DNA of 64,000 bases from JANQPX01 sp039197065. GTDB lineage: Bacteria; Pseudomonadota; Alphaproteobacteria; Geminicoccales; Geminicoccaceae. The stretch lies in the NCBI GenBank assembly GCA_039197065.1, contig JBCCUL010000008.1:186001-250000 (forward strand), written 5' to 3'. Both the position numbers and the translations under genes were made by a program. Shown here piece by piece: positions 21,102 through 30,416 of the stretch. The notes beneath the pieces are model-generated. The model saw nothing but the letters and a program-made list of their open reading frames with translations. It made no database searches and was not told the origin of the DNA. How positions within the stretch are numbered: the first letter of the stretch is position 1; each line of letters begins with the position of its first letter.

Positions 21102-22073
21102 TCAGCTGGCGATATTCAACGCGATATGATCGTCGAACCAGGCGGCCAGCGCCGCCAGGCTGGGGTGGGCAAGATCGCGCTGCAGGTGAGCGCTCACCCT
21201 GTCCTGAAGGGCGAGATACTGCGTCTTGCCCTCCTCCAGCGCCAACCGCGAAAACAGCCCGAGGATCTTGCAATTGCGCTGTGCACCAAGCACGGCGTAA
21301 GACGTTCGGAATGCGGCCGCATCCAGATCAGGCCGTGCCGTCAGGTAGCGTTGGATCATAGCCTCGGCGAGACCAGGCGACACATCTCGGCGCGCATCTT
21401 CGAGGAGCGAAACCAGATCGTAAGCCGGCGGCCCCAGACGCCCATCCTGAAAATCGAGAAGGCCGACCTTGGCGAGTCCTTCCCTCTTCTCCATCCAAAG
21501 AAGATTGTCAGCGTGATAGTCGACATAGACGAAGGCCGCCGGCCCGACGCGCGTCGACGGCAAGAGTTCCCGCCAGATATCGAGATAGTCGGTCTGGGCA
21601 CGATCGTTCAGATCGGGGACGTACCAACGCGTGAAGCGGCTCGCCTCTTCCAACATCTTATCGTCATCGTAGACCGGCAGATCTTCGGGCGGGTCGAGAT
21701 CCTGCAAAGCCACCAGCACGTCGACCCCGGCAGCGTACAGCGTCTCTTCGTCGACACCCTCCCCGCCAGCGGCGCACATCCGGCTGAACAGATCATCGCC
21801 CAGATCTTCCATCAGCACGAGGCCAGCATCCTCATCCGCCGCGAAGATCAAAGGTGCAGAAAATCCGACACCTCGAAGCCAGGTCGCGATCTTCAAAAAG
21901 GGCCGCACATCCAGCCGATCCGGCGGGCAGTCCATCAAGATAGCGGGCACCATGCCGTCCACCAGCCGCTCATACCGCCTAGCCGACGCATCTCCCGCTA
22001 ATTTTTCTCTCAAGGCACGGCCTTGACCGTGGACTTGCAGGAACGCTTCGATGGTAGCGTTGCGGTTTGTCAT
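21102..22073 (-). CDS. amgK: AmgK-type sugar kinase (aminoglycoside phosphotransferase fold)
   Basis: A 323-aa kinase-like protein. The catalytic loop VDYHADNLL gives Asp185 and Asn190, and LLDFQDG gives the metal-binding Asp207. Alphaproteobacterial proteins between tsaE and addB belong to the AmgK family, which phosphorylates N-acetylmuramate or N-acetylglucosamine at the anomeric position in cell-wall recycling. The ATG overlaps the tsaE stop as ATGA. The usual next gene, murU (nucleotidyltransferase), is absent: addB follows after 25 bp. The family is clear, but the substrate is inferred. Confidence 0.8.
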   Translation of the reverse strand: MTNRNATIEAFLQVHGQGRALREKLAGDASARRYERLVDGMVPAILMDCPPDRLDVRPFLKIATWLRGVGFSAPLIFAADEDAGLVLMEDLGDDLFSRMCAAGGEGVDEETLYAAGVDVLVALQDLDPPEDLPVYDDDKMLEEASRFTRWYVPDLNDRAQTDYLDIWRELLPSTRVGPAAFVYVDYHADNLLWMEKREGLAKVGLLDFQDGRLGPPAYDLVSLLEDARRDVSPGLAEAMIQRYLTARPDLDAAAFRTSYAVLGAQRNCKILGLFSRLALEEGKTQYLALQDRVSAHLQRDLAHPSLAALAAWFDDHIALNIAS

Positions 22074-22540
22074 GATGCCAAGACGGGCATGCGGGTTATC
22101 CAGCCTTCGTCGCCCTCGATGTGGGCGACACGCGCGTCGGGCTGATCGCCCTCCTCCAGAGCGAGGTTCAGGCAAGTTCCGGCAAGCCGCCCTGCGGCTC
22201 GTTCCGGCCACTCGACCAGCCAGGCCTCATCCTCTGCCGGCGCCTCTTCCAGGCCGAGCTCCAGCAACTCGTCGGGATCGGCGATGCGGTAAAGGTCGAT
22301 ATGGCGAATGGTCAGCCCATCCAACGGATAGTCCTGCATGATCGTGAATGTCGGGCTTGGCACCTCGATGGCTGCGCCGGCCCTGGCCTGAATGACCGCG
22401 CGCGCAAGTTCGCTCTTGCCGACACCGAGGTCACCCTTTAGCGCGATAAGATCACCACCTTGAAGCGCCCCCGCCAATCTCGCTGCAAGCCCACGGGTTG
22501 CAGAGAGATCACGGAGTTCAAGAAAGAGACCGCCATCCAC
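22070..22540 (-). CDS. tsaE: tRNA threonylcarbamoyladenosine biosynthesis ATPase TsaE
   Basis: ATPase that drives the TsaB-TsaD-TsaE step of t6A37 synthesis. The 156-aa protein has Walker A GDLGVGKS (36-43), the family motif SPTFTIMQDY, HIDLYRI and VEWPERA. The Val in the P-loop replaces the usual Ala. It overlaps the sugar kinase by 4 bp; in some relatives the two are a single fused gene. The other t6A gene in this window is the Sua5-type gene at 46972. Confidence 0.95.
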   Translation of the reverse strand: MDGGLFLELRDLSATRGLAARLAGALQGGDLIALKGDLGVGKSELARAVIQARAGAAIEVPSPTFTIMQDYPLDGLTIRHIDLYRIADPDELLELGLEEAPAEDEAWLVEWPERAAGRLAGTCLNLALEEGDQPDARVAHIEGDEGWITRMPVLAS

Positions 22541-22581
22541 GAGCTTGGCTCAGCACCAAGTCGACGCCGATGGCCGCGCCA

Positions 22582-23877
22582 TCAGTAGCGGTAGGCTTCG
22601 GGCTTGAAGGGGCCTTGGGGGGTGACGCCGATATAGGCGGCCTGCTTTTCGCTAAGCTTGGTGAGCGATGCGCCGACCTTCTCCAGGTGGAGTGCTGCGA
22701 CCTTCTCGTCGAGATGCTTGGGCAGAACGTAGACCTGCCGCTCGTAGTTCTCCGCGTTCTGCCAAAGCTCGATCTGCGCCAGCACCTGGTTGGTGAAGGA
22801 AGCACTCATCACGAAGCTAGGATGGCCGGTGGCGCAGCCGAGGTTAACTAGACGCCCCTTGGCCAGCACGATGATGGTCTTGCCGTCGGGGAACTCGACC
22901 AGATCGACCTGCGGTTTGATCTCGGTCCACTTCATGTTGTTCAGCGCTTCGATCTGAATCTCATTGTCGAAATGACCGATATTGCAGACGATCGCGCTGT
23001 CCTTCATCTCCCGCATATGGTCGAGGGTGATGATGTCGGTATTGCCGGTGGCGGTCACGAAGATGTCGGCGCGGGGTGCGGCCTCCTCCATGGTGACGAC
23101 CTCGTAGCCCTCCATCGCCGCCTGCAGCGCGCAGATCGGATCGGCCTCGGTGACCATCACGCGGGCACCGGCATTCCGCATGCTCTCCGCACTGCCCTTG
23201 CCGACATCGCCAAAGCCGGCGACCACGGCGACCTTGCCCGCCATCATGACGTCGGTCGCACGCCGGACGGCATCCACCAGGCTCTCGCGGCAGCCATATT
23301 TATTGTCGAATTTCGACTTGGTCACGCTGTCATTGACGTTGATCGCCGGGCATTTGAGCGTGCCTTCCTTGGCCATCTCATAGAGCCGGTGCACGCCGGT
23401 TGTGGTCTCCTCGGAGATGCCACGCACAGCTTCCATCAATTGCGGATAGTCGTCGTGCATGATCTGGGTGAGATCGCCGCCATCATCCAGGATCATGTTG
23501 GGACGCCATTCCGGGTGACCGTCGATGGTCTTCCTGACGCACCAATCATATTCCTCCTCGGTCTCACCCTTCCAGGCGAAGACGGGAATGCCGAGGTCGG
23601 CGATCGCAGCGGCGGCATGGTCCTGCGTCGAAAAGATGTTGCAGGAACTCCAACGCACGGTGGCGCCAAGATGCACCAGGGTCTTGATGAGCACAGCCGT
23701 CTGAATGGTCATATGCAGGCAGCCGGCGATGCGTGCACCGTCCAGCGGCCGCCTGTCGCCATACTCTTCCTGGATCGCCATGAGGCCGGGCATTTCCTTC
23801 TCGGCGATCGCGATCTCTTTATGGCCCCAGTCGGCAAGGCTGATGTCGGCGACCTTGTAGTCGTTGAAGTCGGTCAT
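22582..23877 (-). CDS. ahcY: Adenosylhomocysteinase (SAH hydrolase)
   Basis: Splits S-adenosylhomocysteine to adenosine and homocysteine, removing the methyltransferase product inhibitor. The 431-aa protein has an NAD site around [12 protein letters not shown], the substrate-site wording [25 protein letters not shown] with the catalytic Lys and Asp, and the C-terminal KPEAYRY. The ATG at 23877 is preferred over an upstream TTG. It lies 41 bp upstream of tsaE. I looked for a SAM-II or SAH riboswitch in the leader and found no convincing match. Confidence 0.98.
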   Translation of the reverse strand: MTDFNDYKVADISLADWGHKEIAIAEKEMPGLMAIQEEYGDRRPLDGARIAGCLHMTIQTAVLIKTLVHLGATVRWSSCNIFSTQDHAAAAIADLGIPVFAWKGETEEEYDWCVRKTIDGHPEWRPNMILDDGGDLTQIMHDDYPQLMEAVRGISEETTTGVHRLYEMAKEGTLKCPAINVNDSVTKSKFDNKYGCRESLVDAVRRATDVMMAGKVAVVAGFGDVGKGSAESMRNAGARVMVTEADPICALQAAMEGYEVVTMEEAAPRADIFVTATGNTDIITLDHMREMKDSAIVCNIGHFDNEIQIEALNNMKWTEIKPQVDLVEFPDGKTIIVLAKGRLVNLGCATGHPSFVMSASFTNQVLAQIELWQNAENYERQVYVLPKHLDEKVAALHLEKVGASLTKLSEKQAAYIGVTPQGPFKPEAYRY

Positions 23878-23967
23878 AGCTGCTTTTCGCTCGGTCAATA
23901 TGAGGGAAGGGACGCGCTTTGGGTCATACCGCCCCTGAAACGCAACACCTTATTTGTGCGGCTCGGT

Positions 23968-24008
23968 TTAAAACACAAGGGCGGACTGGGAGCAAGCTAA
24001 TCCGCCTT
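23968..24008 (-). terminator. Probable intrinsic terminator of the PTS operon
   Basis: Read on the minus strand: AAGGCGGA, a 15-base loop, then TCCGCCCTT (one bulge) followed by GTGTTTTAAA. It lies between ptsH and ahcY and would end transcription coming from the rpoN-ptsH block before the ahcY promoter. The U tract exists only on the minus strand. Confidence 0.5.
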
Positions 24009-24124
24009 GCCCCAAGCCGCATAACGTTCTGACCGATGACTGCGGACGGCCTGCCGCGTTCATTCTTCTTCGATCCGACCTCCTTCTTCGACCCGACTTC
24101 GCTATCATTCTCCGCATCTTGTTG

Positions 24125-24203
24125 GTCCATGTGATCCTGGAACCCCGAACCTTGCCCGAAATCGCCCATCGGGCGGTCGGATTCCCAGGATCGCATGGAC
24201 CGC
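24125..24203. repeat. Palindromic intergenic repeat, copy 1
   Basis: An approximately 79-bp unit with inverted ends, GGTCCATGTGATCCTGG on the left and CCAGGATCGCATGGACC on the right. An inner inverted repeat, GCCCGA/TCGGGC, lies in the loop. A second copy sits at 53421-53502. The 23878-24311 stretch between ahcY and ptsH otherwise holds only the terminator-like hairpin, the ahcY leader and no gene that I can see. Confidence 0.8.
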
Positions 24204-24311
24204 GAAACAACATGACATGAAGATCTGAACGAAGGCTTAAAGGTCGGAAAACGTACCGCGATTAACGACGTCGCCTGACAGCCTGTCGATGAAAACGCGA
24301 TGCGGTCGGTA

Positions 24312-24608
24312 TCAGGGTTCCTCGAACCCTTCGGCGACCAGCTGTTCCAGCTCGTCGAGGGCAAGCTCGGCATCATCGCCGCTAGCGCCGATCTCGAGGA
24401 TGGCGCCGGTCGCTGCGGCGAGCATCAGCAGGCCCATGATCGAGGTTGCCGGCACAACGAGACCGCCATGACCGACCTTGATGTCGGCGTTGAACTCCTG
24501 CGCGGTCAACACGAATTTGCGGGCGGCGCGCGCATGCAGGCCCTTTTGATTGACCACCTTGACCAGGCGGTGGAAATCGCCGGGAACGATCGGCTTGGGT
24601 GTGGTCAT
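24312..24608 (-). CDS. ptsH: HPr family phosphocarrier protein
   Basis: Phosphocarrier of the regulatory (nitrogen-related) phosphotransferase chain. The 98-aa protein has the phosphorylated His25 in GLHARAA and Ser56 in TSIMGLL, the regulatory site for HPr kinase. HprK is encoded four genes upstream, so both phosphorylation inputs are plausible. It is the last gene of the block and follows manX by 5 bp. No enzyme I gene is present here. Confidence 0.93.
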   Translation of the reverse strand: MTTPKPIVPGDFHRLVKVVNQKGLHARAARKFVLTAQEFNADIKVGHGGLVVPATSIMGLLMLAAATGAILEIGASGDDAELALDELEQLVAEGFEEP

Positions 24609-24613
24609 CGAGC

Positions 24614-25024
24614 CTATTTGGCCTGACCGACGTTCAGGAGCGTGCTGGCGACGTTGATATATTTTTTGCCCGCATCCTGAGCGCTCACCACCGCCTGCTG
24701 CAGGCTTTCCGTCTTACGCACGCTGGCCAGCTTGATCATCATCGGGAGATTGACGCCGGCTATCACCTCGATATGAGCCTTCTCCATGATGGAAATGGCA
24801 AGATTCGAAGGTGTCCCCCCAAAGAGATCGGTCAGGACGATCACACCGGAGCCCGTATCGACCTCGGCGACCGCATCCATGATGTCCTGACGGCGTTGTT
24901 CGCTGTCATCCTCAGGCCCCATGGAAATCGCCCGCATATTGTCCTGGGGACCGACGACATGCTGGGTCGCGGCGATAAATTCTTCGGCAAGACGACCATG
25001 GGTGACGAGAACCAGGCCAATCAT
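24614..25024 (-). CDS. PTS EIIA component of the mannose family
   Basis: A 136-aa EIIA-Man domain protein with the phosphorylation site His9 in LVTHGRLAEE and the LTDLFGGTPSNLA signature. No EIIB or EIIC transporter partners are nearby, so, as in other alphaproteobacteria, it probably acts as a regulatory phosphoprotein and not in sugar uptake. It sits between rapZ and ptsH in one tight operon. Confidence 0.92.
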   Translation of the reverse strand: MIGLVLVTHGRLAEEFIAATQHVVGPQDNMRAISMGPEDDSEQRRQDIMDAVAEVDTGSGVIVLTDLFGGTPSNLAISIMEKAHIEVIAGVNLPMMIKLASVRKTESLQQAVVSAQDAGKKYINVASTLLNVGQAK

Positions 25025-25043
25025 GCTGTGTTCCGCTGGATCA

Positions 25044-25958
25044 TCAGAGAATCCCTTTCGCCTTCAGGCCGGGCTGGCGCTTGTCGCCGGCGCCCGGATT
25101 GACCTCCGGCGTGTCGCGATGGCGGATCTGAGCAGGCCAGCCAGCCAGCCGCAACCTTTCCGCGAAAATTTCGGCGGTCGCAATCGATCGATGCCGTCCG
25201 CCGGTACATCCGAATGCGATGGTCAAATAACTTTTTCCCTCAAGTTGATAGGCGGGCAGCAACGGTATCAGAAAGTCCTCAAGATCCTGTAAAAGCTTTC
25301 GAAACTTGGGATCGGCATCGATGTAGTTCTGGACCGGCAGGTCGACACCGGTCATCGGGCGCAACCGGGTGTCGTAATGCGGGTTAGTCAGAAACCGAAC
25401 GTCGAATACCAGATCCGCCTCTCTTGGCAAACCCTTTCGATAGCTGAACGAAACCACGGAAATCACCAGATGGTCGTCACCGCCGATCGCGAAATGACCT
25501 GACGTGAGCTGACGCAGTTCGCCCGGCGAAAGATGGCTGGTGTCGATGACCAGGTCCGCGCCAGCACGCAGCCGGGCCATCAGGCTGCGCTCACGCGCGA
25601 TACCGTCAGCGACCGACCGGTCCGGCGCCAGCGGATGGCGTCGTCGCGTCTCGGTAAAGCGCCGCGCCAGAACCTCGTCGTCGCAATCCAAGAAGAGCAT
25701 GCGGATGTCGGCGTCCGGCGCGTCCAAGTCGGCGTTCAGCCATTTCAGCAGCTCGTCCGGGTCGAAGGCCCGGCTTCTCGAATCGATGCCGATCGCAAGA
25801 TGGCGCTGGACATTGTCGACCGGTCGAAGAAGATTCGTCAAAAGCGAGGCCGGCAAATTGTCGACCGCCTCATAGCCGAGATCCTCCAACGCCTTAAGCG
25901 CCGTGGTGCGGCCGGCGCCCGCCATGCCGGTAACCAAAACGATGCGATCAGCAGGCAT
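25044..25958 (-). CDS. rapZ: RapZ-type nucleotide-binding protein
   Basis: A 304-aa member of the RapZ (YvcJ) P-loop family. The N-terminal nucleotide site reads GMAGAGRT (11-18), with Arg where Lys is usual. The C-terminal half has the family's IAFGCTGGRHRSI and DVRFLTNPHY. In Escherichia coli RapZ steers small-RNA control of glmS; that target is not shown here. The chosen ATG is one base after the hprK stop. An upstream frame start at 25979 would overlap hprK by 20 bp. Confidence 0.93.
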   Translation of the reverse strand: MPADRIVLVTGMAGAGRTTALKALEDLGYEAVDNLPASLLTNLLRPVDNVQRHLAIGIDSRSRAFDPDELLKWLNADLDAPDADIRMLFLDCDDEVLARRFTETRRRHPLAPDRSVADGIARERSLMARLRAGADLVIDTSHLSPGELRQLTSGHFAIGGDDHLVISVVSFSYRKGLPREADLVFDVRFLTNPHYDTRLRPMTGVDLPVQNYIDADPKFRKLLQDLEDFLIPLLPAYQLEGKSYLTIAFGCTGGRHRSIATAEIFAERLRLAGWPAQIRHRDTPEVNPGAGDKRQPGLKAKGIL

Positions 25959-25959
25959 A

Positions 25960-26457
25960 TCAAAAGACCCGTTCGGCATTCAGGGCCATCTTGATCCTGG
26001 CGACTGCAGACGGTGCGGTAGCATCCAGCTCGATCTTGGGGAGGTCGACACCCAGCCAGGACATCGAGGCGGGCTCGGGCAACGGATCGAACGCCGACGC
26101 TGCCGGCTTCAGATCGACCACAAGATCAAGCGCCCCCTCTTCGAAGGGAACGCGCATGATCCCCATACCACGGAGTTCGATCAGCCCTGCAAGTATCTGG
26201 GGCGGTCCCGCATGCAGCCGATCACCATCGAGGCTGAGACGCACCTGATCGTCGGCGATCAGGACAGCCCCGGCATCGATCAGGCGCAAGGCCAGATCCG
26301 ACTTTCCGCTTGTCGACGGGCCAAGCAGCAGAACACCCTTTTTCTGGAAACGGACCGCGGAGGCATGGATGAACAAGGAGGAAACTTGATCCCGTTGATC
26401 AGGATCGGTCGAAACCGGCGAAGAGCCTGCTTCGGAAGCCATTGATTGCGTCACCAT
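25960..26457 (-). CDS. hprK: HPr kinase/phosphorylase, short alphaproteobacterial form
   Basis: Phosphorylates HPr on Ser and can remove the phosphate. At 165 aa it consists of only the C-terminal kinase domain of the approximately 310-aa Firmicutes enzymes. Walker A is GPSTSGKS (46-53), and IELRGMGIM is the family signature. In many relatives the gene follows the chvI-chvG two-component genes; here it follows ptsN. Confidence 0.93.
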   Translation of the reverse strand: MVTQSMASEAGSSPVSTDPDQRDQVSSLFIHASAVRFQKKGVLLLGPSTSGKSDLALRLIDAGAVLIADDQVRLSLDGDRLHAGPPQILAGLIELRGMGIMRVPFEEGALDLVVDLKPAASAFDPLPEPASMSWLGVDLPKIELDATAPSAVARIKMALNAERVF

Positions 26458-26528
26458 CTGCTGATGCCCCGGCGTTTCACCATCGTTTCCAACAAACAGG
26501 CGCTTCCACCAGACAGGGCCGCCACCAA

Positions 26529-26999
26529 TCAGGCCGCGTGAGATTCCGACTTCTCGGTGAGCATACGGTAAACGGCATCCGCGTCCTTCGTCTGACGCAA
26601 TCGCTGTTGCAAGCCGCGGTCACGCAGCACGCGGGAGACGCGGGCAAGCGCCTTCAGACTGTCGGCATCTGCCGAGTTAGGCGCCAACAGCATGAAGATC
26701 AGATCCGAGGGCTGATCATCGAGCGCTTCGAAATCGATCGGCTGCTCGAGGCGGGCGAACAGGCCCACCACCTTGTCCAGCTTATCGAGACGCGCATGGG
26801 GTATGGCGATACCGTGGCCAACGCCGGTCGTTCCCAGCCGCTCGCGCTCCATCAACGCTTCCAGCAACTGCTGCGCGTCGACATCAACCAGCTTGGCGGC
26901 ATAGTCGGCGAGTTCTTTGAGGACCTGTCGCTTGCTACTGCATGACGTCAGGTCGACGATCACCCCTTGGGGCGAGAGGATATCAGCAATATCGATCAT
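26529..26999 (-). CDS. ptsN: PTS nitrogen-regulatory EIIA (EIIA-Ntr)
   Basis: Output protein of PTS-Ntr. In other bacteria its phosphorylation state controls potassium transport, stress and nitrogen regulation. From the ATG at 26999 it is 156 aa, with the phosphorylated His68 in GIAIPHARLD. The frame extends eight codons further up, but this start gives the family N-terminus. It lies downstream of rpoN, the classic association, though the ribosome hibernation gene hpf usually found between them is missing. Confidence 0.95.
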   Translation of the reverse strand: MIDIADILSPQGVIVDLTSCSSKRQVLKELADYAAKLVDVDAQQLLEALMERERLGTTGVGHGIAIPHARLDKLDKVVGLFARLEQPIDFEALDDQPSDLIFMLLAPNSADADSLKALARVSRVLRDRGLQQRLRQTKDADAVYRMLTEKSESHAA

Positions 27000-27299
27000 G
27001 TCAGGACCGTCTTGCGTCTCCATTTTGGCCTGAGCCCGAAGGCATGGCCAATGTCATCACGGTATCTTTCCCGTTGGAGCAAGGCGCTCACCGGGGCGTT
27101 TCGGCGATGAACCCATCGGCATATGTCGAACCGAGGCCAGAGCCCATCGCTCTCTCGTCGTGGCCTGTCACCACCATTCAAATGGGGGCGGCATGGCAGC
27201 TGGAACAGAGAAAAATCGATCGGAAGCCGGTCTTCACCGCCTGTTTCCTCCCCCCGTCCCCTTTTCCAGCCCACCGAGAAAATGGAGTGAAAGTACCCA
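27000..27299. other. Intergenic stretch between rpoN and ptsN
   Basis: About 300 bases with no convincing gene. In most proteobacteria this position holds hpf; translations of the region in all frames show no HPF-like sequence. An open plus-strand frame from 26942 to 27478 has no recognisable content and runs into rpoN, so it is treated as spurious. Confidence 0.6.
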
Positions 27300-28820
27300 T
27301 TACGCAAGCTTTAATGACTTCTCCCTTCTACGTTGAACAGATGAAGGAATTGCTAACGACTCGCGATATTTTGCCACCGTTCTCCTGGCAATTGATATAC
27401 CGCTTTCGCGCAATAGCCCTACGATCTGATCATCGGAAAGCACACCATCGGGCTCCTCCGCGTCGATCAGCTCCCTGACCTTCTGCCGGATCGCCTCCGC
27501 GGCATGACCGCCTTCACCGTCAGCGGACGGCAAAGCATTGGAAAAGAAGTACTTAAACGGATAGGTGCCACGCGGCGTCGCCACGAATTTATCGGCGGTG
27601 GCGCGGGATACCGTGCTCTCATGCATGTCGATCGCAACAGCGATGTCGCGGAGCACAAGCGGCTTCAGGTGACTGACCCCATGGCTCAAGAATTCACCTT
27701 GCCTCTCAACCACGGCTTCTGTCACCTTGAGTACGGTGCGCGCCCGCTGATCGAGCGCCTTGATGAGCCAGTTGGCGGACTGAAAATGCTCGCTGACAAA
27801 CTCCTTGGCTTTGGCGTCATCGGCATTTTTGCGTACGTGGGTATGATAGTCGTTATTGACGATCAATCGCGGTAACGTTGCCGTGTTCAATTCAACCCGC
27901 CAGCCGGTCGGCGTGGGCAGAATGAAGATATCCGGCACCACCGCGTCGATCGGCAGATCGGCAAAGCCTGAACCCGGTCTTGGGTTCAGCGCCTTGATCT
28001 CGGCGATCATCTCCGGAATGTCATCGGGCAGGACGCCGCAGATCCGGTGCAGCTGCGCGATATCAGCTCGCGCCAGCGCATCCAGGTGCTCCAGCAAAAT
28101 CTCCATGGCCGGGTCAAGCCGGCTGCGGTCGCGCAACTGAAGCGCCAGGCATTCCTTCAGGGACCGCGCACAGACACCCGGCGGATCGAAGCGCTGCAGC
28201 TTGGCGAGAACCTCACCCGCCAGATCAGGATCGCAGCCGAGACGCTCAACGACGTCGTCGAGGTCGCCCCTGAGATAACCGGCCTCATCGACCAGATCGA
28301 TCAGGTGATGCGCGATCAAACGCTCGGGACCGGCTTCCAGATCCAGGAGCATCTGCTCGACAAGATGCTCCTGAAGGGTCTTCGGCCGCGCCGTCCGGCT
28401 CTCCAGACTTTCACCTTCGTCATCGAACGCCATCGAGCCGCCACGGCCGACATAGCTGAAGCTGTCGCTGACATGCTCCACCGCCACCCCCTGCAGCGGT
28501 GCGTCATGCTCGGCCTTGCTCCAGCCATCCTCGCCGGAACCCGACCAACCCTCACCGCTCACTTGGTCGTTGGTGACGAAATCCGGCGTGCCGCTAAGGG
28601 TGCCGGCGCCATCATCGCCAGGCGTGCTGACCGGTTGCTCACCTGATGGCTCGGCTGTCTCGTCGCGCTTCTCCAGGAAGGGATTCTGCTCGAGCTCCTG
28701 CTCGATATAGGCGCTCAGTTCCAGATTGCCGAGCTGCAGCAGCTTGATGGCCTGCTGCAACTGCGGCGTCATCACCAGGCTTTGGCTTTGCCGAAGATCG
28801 AGACGAAGCGAGGCGGACAT
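27300..28820 (-). CDS. rpoN: RNA polymerase sigma-54 factor
   Basis: Alternative sigma factor for enhancer-dependent promoters. In the 506-aa protein, region I is the Gln- and Leu-rich opening (QSQSLVMTPQLQQAIKLLQL). An acidic variable region II spans about 50-110. The core-binding domain follows, and the C-terminal DNA-binding domain ends with the RpoN box ARRTVAKYRE near residue 485. It is 181 bp downstream of lptB, the usual neighbour. Confidence 0.97.
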   Translation of the reverse strand: MSASLRLDLRQSQSLVMTPQLQQAIKLLQLGNLELSAYIEQELEQNPFLEKRDETAEPSGEQPVSTPGDDGAGTLSGTPDFVTNDQVSGEGWSGSGEDGWSKAEHDAPLQGVAVEHVSDSFSYVGRGGSMAFDDEGESLESRTARPKTLQEHLVEQMLLDLEAGPERLIAHHLIDLVDEAGYLRGDLDDVVERLGCDPDLAGEVLAKLQRFDPPGVCARSLKECLALQLRDRSRLDPAMEILLEHLDALARADIAQLHRICGVLPDDIPEMIAEIKALNPRPGSGFADLPIDAVVPDIFILPTPTGWRVELNTATLPRLIVNNDYHTHVRKNADDAKAKEFVSEHFQSANWLIKALDQRARTVLKVTEAVVERQGEFLSHGVSHLKPLVLRDIAVAIDMHESTVSRATADKFVATPRGTYPFKYFFSNALPSADGEGGHAAEAIRQKVRELIDAEEPDGVLSDDQIVGLLRESGISIARRTVAKYRESLAIPSSVQRRREKSLKLA

Positions 28821-29001
28821 CGCTGGCGGCGCCTAACGCAGCTTCGGCGGCTGGCGACAGCACGCCTGACCGGACGGCGGAGACGCGTAGGAGCCCAATT
28901 TCGTCGGCTCGACGACGCGCATCACCGGCAGGTCGAAAGAAAACTTCAGGAAAAATCCCCGCATATCAGCCTTTTTTACCGCAATCCCTTGGCCATGACC
29001 G

Positions 29002-29793
29002 CTAAAGGCTGAACCGTTCTCCGAGATAGACCCGGCGCACCCCTTCGTCGGCCACAATCTTGTTCGGGGCACCCTCCATCAGGACATGCCCCTCATGCAG
29101 TATGTAGGCTCGATCGATAAGATCTAGTGTATCTCGAACATTATGGTCGGTAATCAGGACACCGAGGCCACGATCCTTGAGATGTCCGACCAGATCGCGG
29201 ATTTCGGCGACATTGATCGGATCGATACCGGCCAGCGGCTCGTCAAGGAGCATAAAACTCGGATCAGAGGCCAGGGCCCGGGCAATCTCCACCCGCCGCC
29301 GCTCACCGCCCGACAGGGCGAGCGCCGGCGCTCGCCTGAGATGGCTGAGCGAGAACTCGGCGAGAAGCTCGTCGAGCTTCGCCTCCCGCTTACTGCGCAC
29401 CGGCTCGGCAACCTCCAGAACCGCGCGGATGTTAGCTTCGACGCTCAGCCCGCGAAAAATCGAGGCTTCCTGCGGCAGATAACCGATGCCGAGGCGCGCG
29501 CGTCGATACATGGGCAGCGAGGTGATATCGCCACCGTCCAGGCTGATCGAGCCGTAGTCCGGCTGCAGAAGGCCGGTAATGATGTAGAAACATGTCGTCT
29601 TGCCGGCGCCATTCGGGCCGAGAAGACCGACGGCCTCACCACGACGCACATGCAGACTGACATCGCGGAGAACAGGACGCTGCTTGAACTGCTTGCCGAG
29701 ATTGCTGGCAGCCAGGCCTTTGGATTCGGCGACGAGACGAGGTCCTGGACGCTCGCCGCTTCGATCATCAATCGCAGATGCGGCAGCACTCAT
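29002..29793 (-). CDS. lptB: LPS export ABC transporter ATP-binding protein
   Basis: ATPase that powers LPS extraction by LptFG and passage along the LptC-LptA bridge. The 263-aa protein has Walker A GPNGAGKT (59-66), the signature LSGGERRR, Walker B FMLLDEP and the switch His in ITDHN. The extra 25 N-terminal residues before the ABC core are unremarkable. Its start overlaps the lptA stop by 4 bp. Confidence 0.97.
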   Translation of the reverse strand: MSAAASAIDDRSGERPGPRLVAESKGLAASNLGKQFKQRPVLRDVSLHVRRGEAVGLLGPNGAGKTTCFYIITGLLQPDYGSISLDGGDITSLPMYRRARLGIGYLPQEASIFRGLSVEANIRAVLEVAEPVRSKREAKLDELLAEFSLSHLRRAPALALSGGERRRVEIARALASDPSFMLLDEPLAGIDPINVAEIRDLVGHLKDRGLGVLITDHNVRDTLDLIDRAYILHEGHVLMEGAPNKIVADEGVRRVYLGERFSL

Positions 29794-30416
29794 TCCGGCC
29801 GTGCCTCCGGCACCGGCGGCTCGCCGTCATCTTCCCTGGTCTTCGGTGTGAAAAGGGCCTTCACCCGCTCGCCGGAGGGCTCATCCGTCCCGCCGGCGAC
29901 CGATGTCTCGGTGCCGACGATGCGCGACTTGCCGCTGGCCAGATCCATTTCCAACCGCTCGCCGCGAATCACATTGGCGCCACGCGTGAGCACCACCTTG
30001 CCTTCAAGCGTCACCGTTCTGGCCAGAACGTCATAGGTTCCCTGATCGCCCTCGGCGGTCTCTTCCGGGGATGCGATGATCACACGGCCTTCCGCATCGA
30101 TCCGTCGGATCGCGCCGCCACTGCCCGCTGCAATCCCGACGCCGCCGCTCTTGCCTTCGTAGTGCACTTCGAGCTTGTCGGCGCTGAGCACCAGATCGCC
30201 CTGCACCGCGTCGACATTGCCGGCGAACGTCGCGACCTGCTCTTCCTGCGCGACCTCAAGGCTGTCGGCGGAGATTTCGATCGGCAGGCTGCTGTCATGC
30301 TCCAGCGACTGACCGGTCGCCGTCACCGCGCCAGGCGAGGCATAGCCGGCGAAGGATGCAAGCATTGCTGGAAGCATGAAGCGGCCTGCTTTCAGCGCGT
30401 GCAGCCAATCTCTCAT
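29790..30416 (-). CDS. lptA: LPS transport periplasmic protein LptA
   Basis: Periplasmic bridge protein carrying LPS from the inner to the outer membrane. The 208-aa product begins with an N-terminal signal peptide (hydrophobic to about residue 30). The OstA/LptA beta-jellyroll that follows has the typical ISADSLEVAQEEQVATFAGNV and DGVQG/VQGDLVLSADKLEV-type wording. The C-terminus is charged and disordered. It overlaps lptC and lptB by 4 bp on either side, so the three are clearly one translation unit. Confidence 0.93.
   Translation of the reverse strand: MRDWLHALKAGRFMLPAMLASFAGYASPGAVTATGQSLEHDSSLPIEISADSLEVAQEEQVATFAGNVDAVQGDLVLSADKLEVHYEGKSGGVGIAAGSGGAIRRIDAEGRVIIASPEETAEGDQGTYDVLARTVTLEGKVVLTRGANVIRGERLEMDLASGKSRIVGTETSVAGGTDEPSGERVKALFTPKTREDDGEPPVPEARPE

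Noticed and set aside
23878..24110. Possible SAM-II or SAH riboswitch in front of ahcY
   Set aside because: The conserved core wording of either class is not present; the hairpin there fits a terminator for the PTS operon better.
26942..27478. Plus-strand frame in the rpoN-ptsN gap
   Set aside because: It overlaps both neighbours, has no family features and is not HPF-like.
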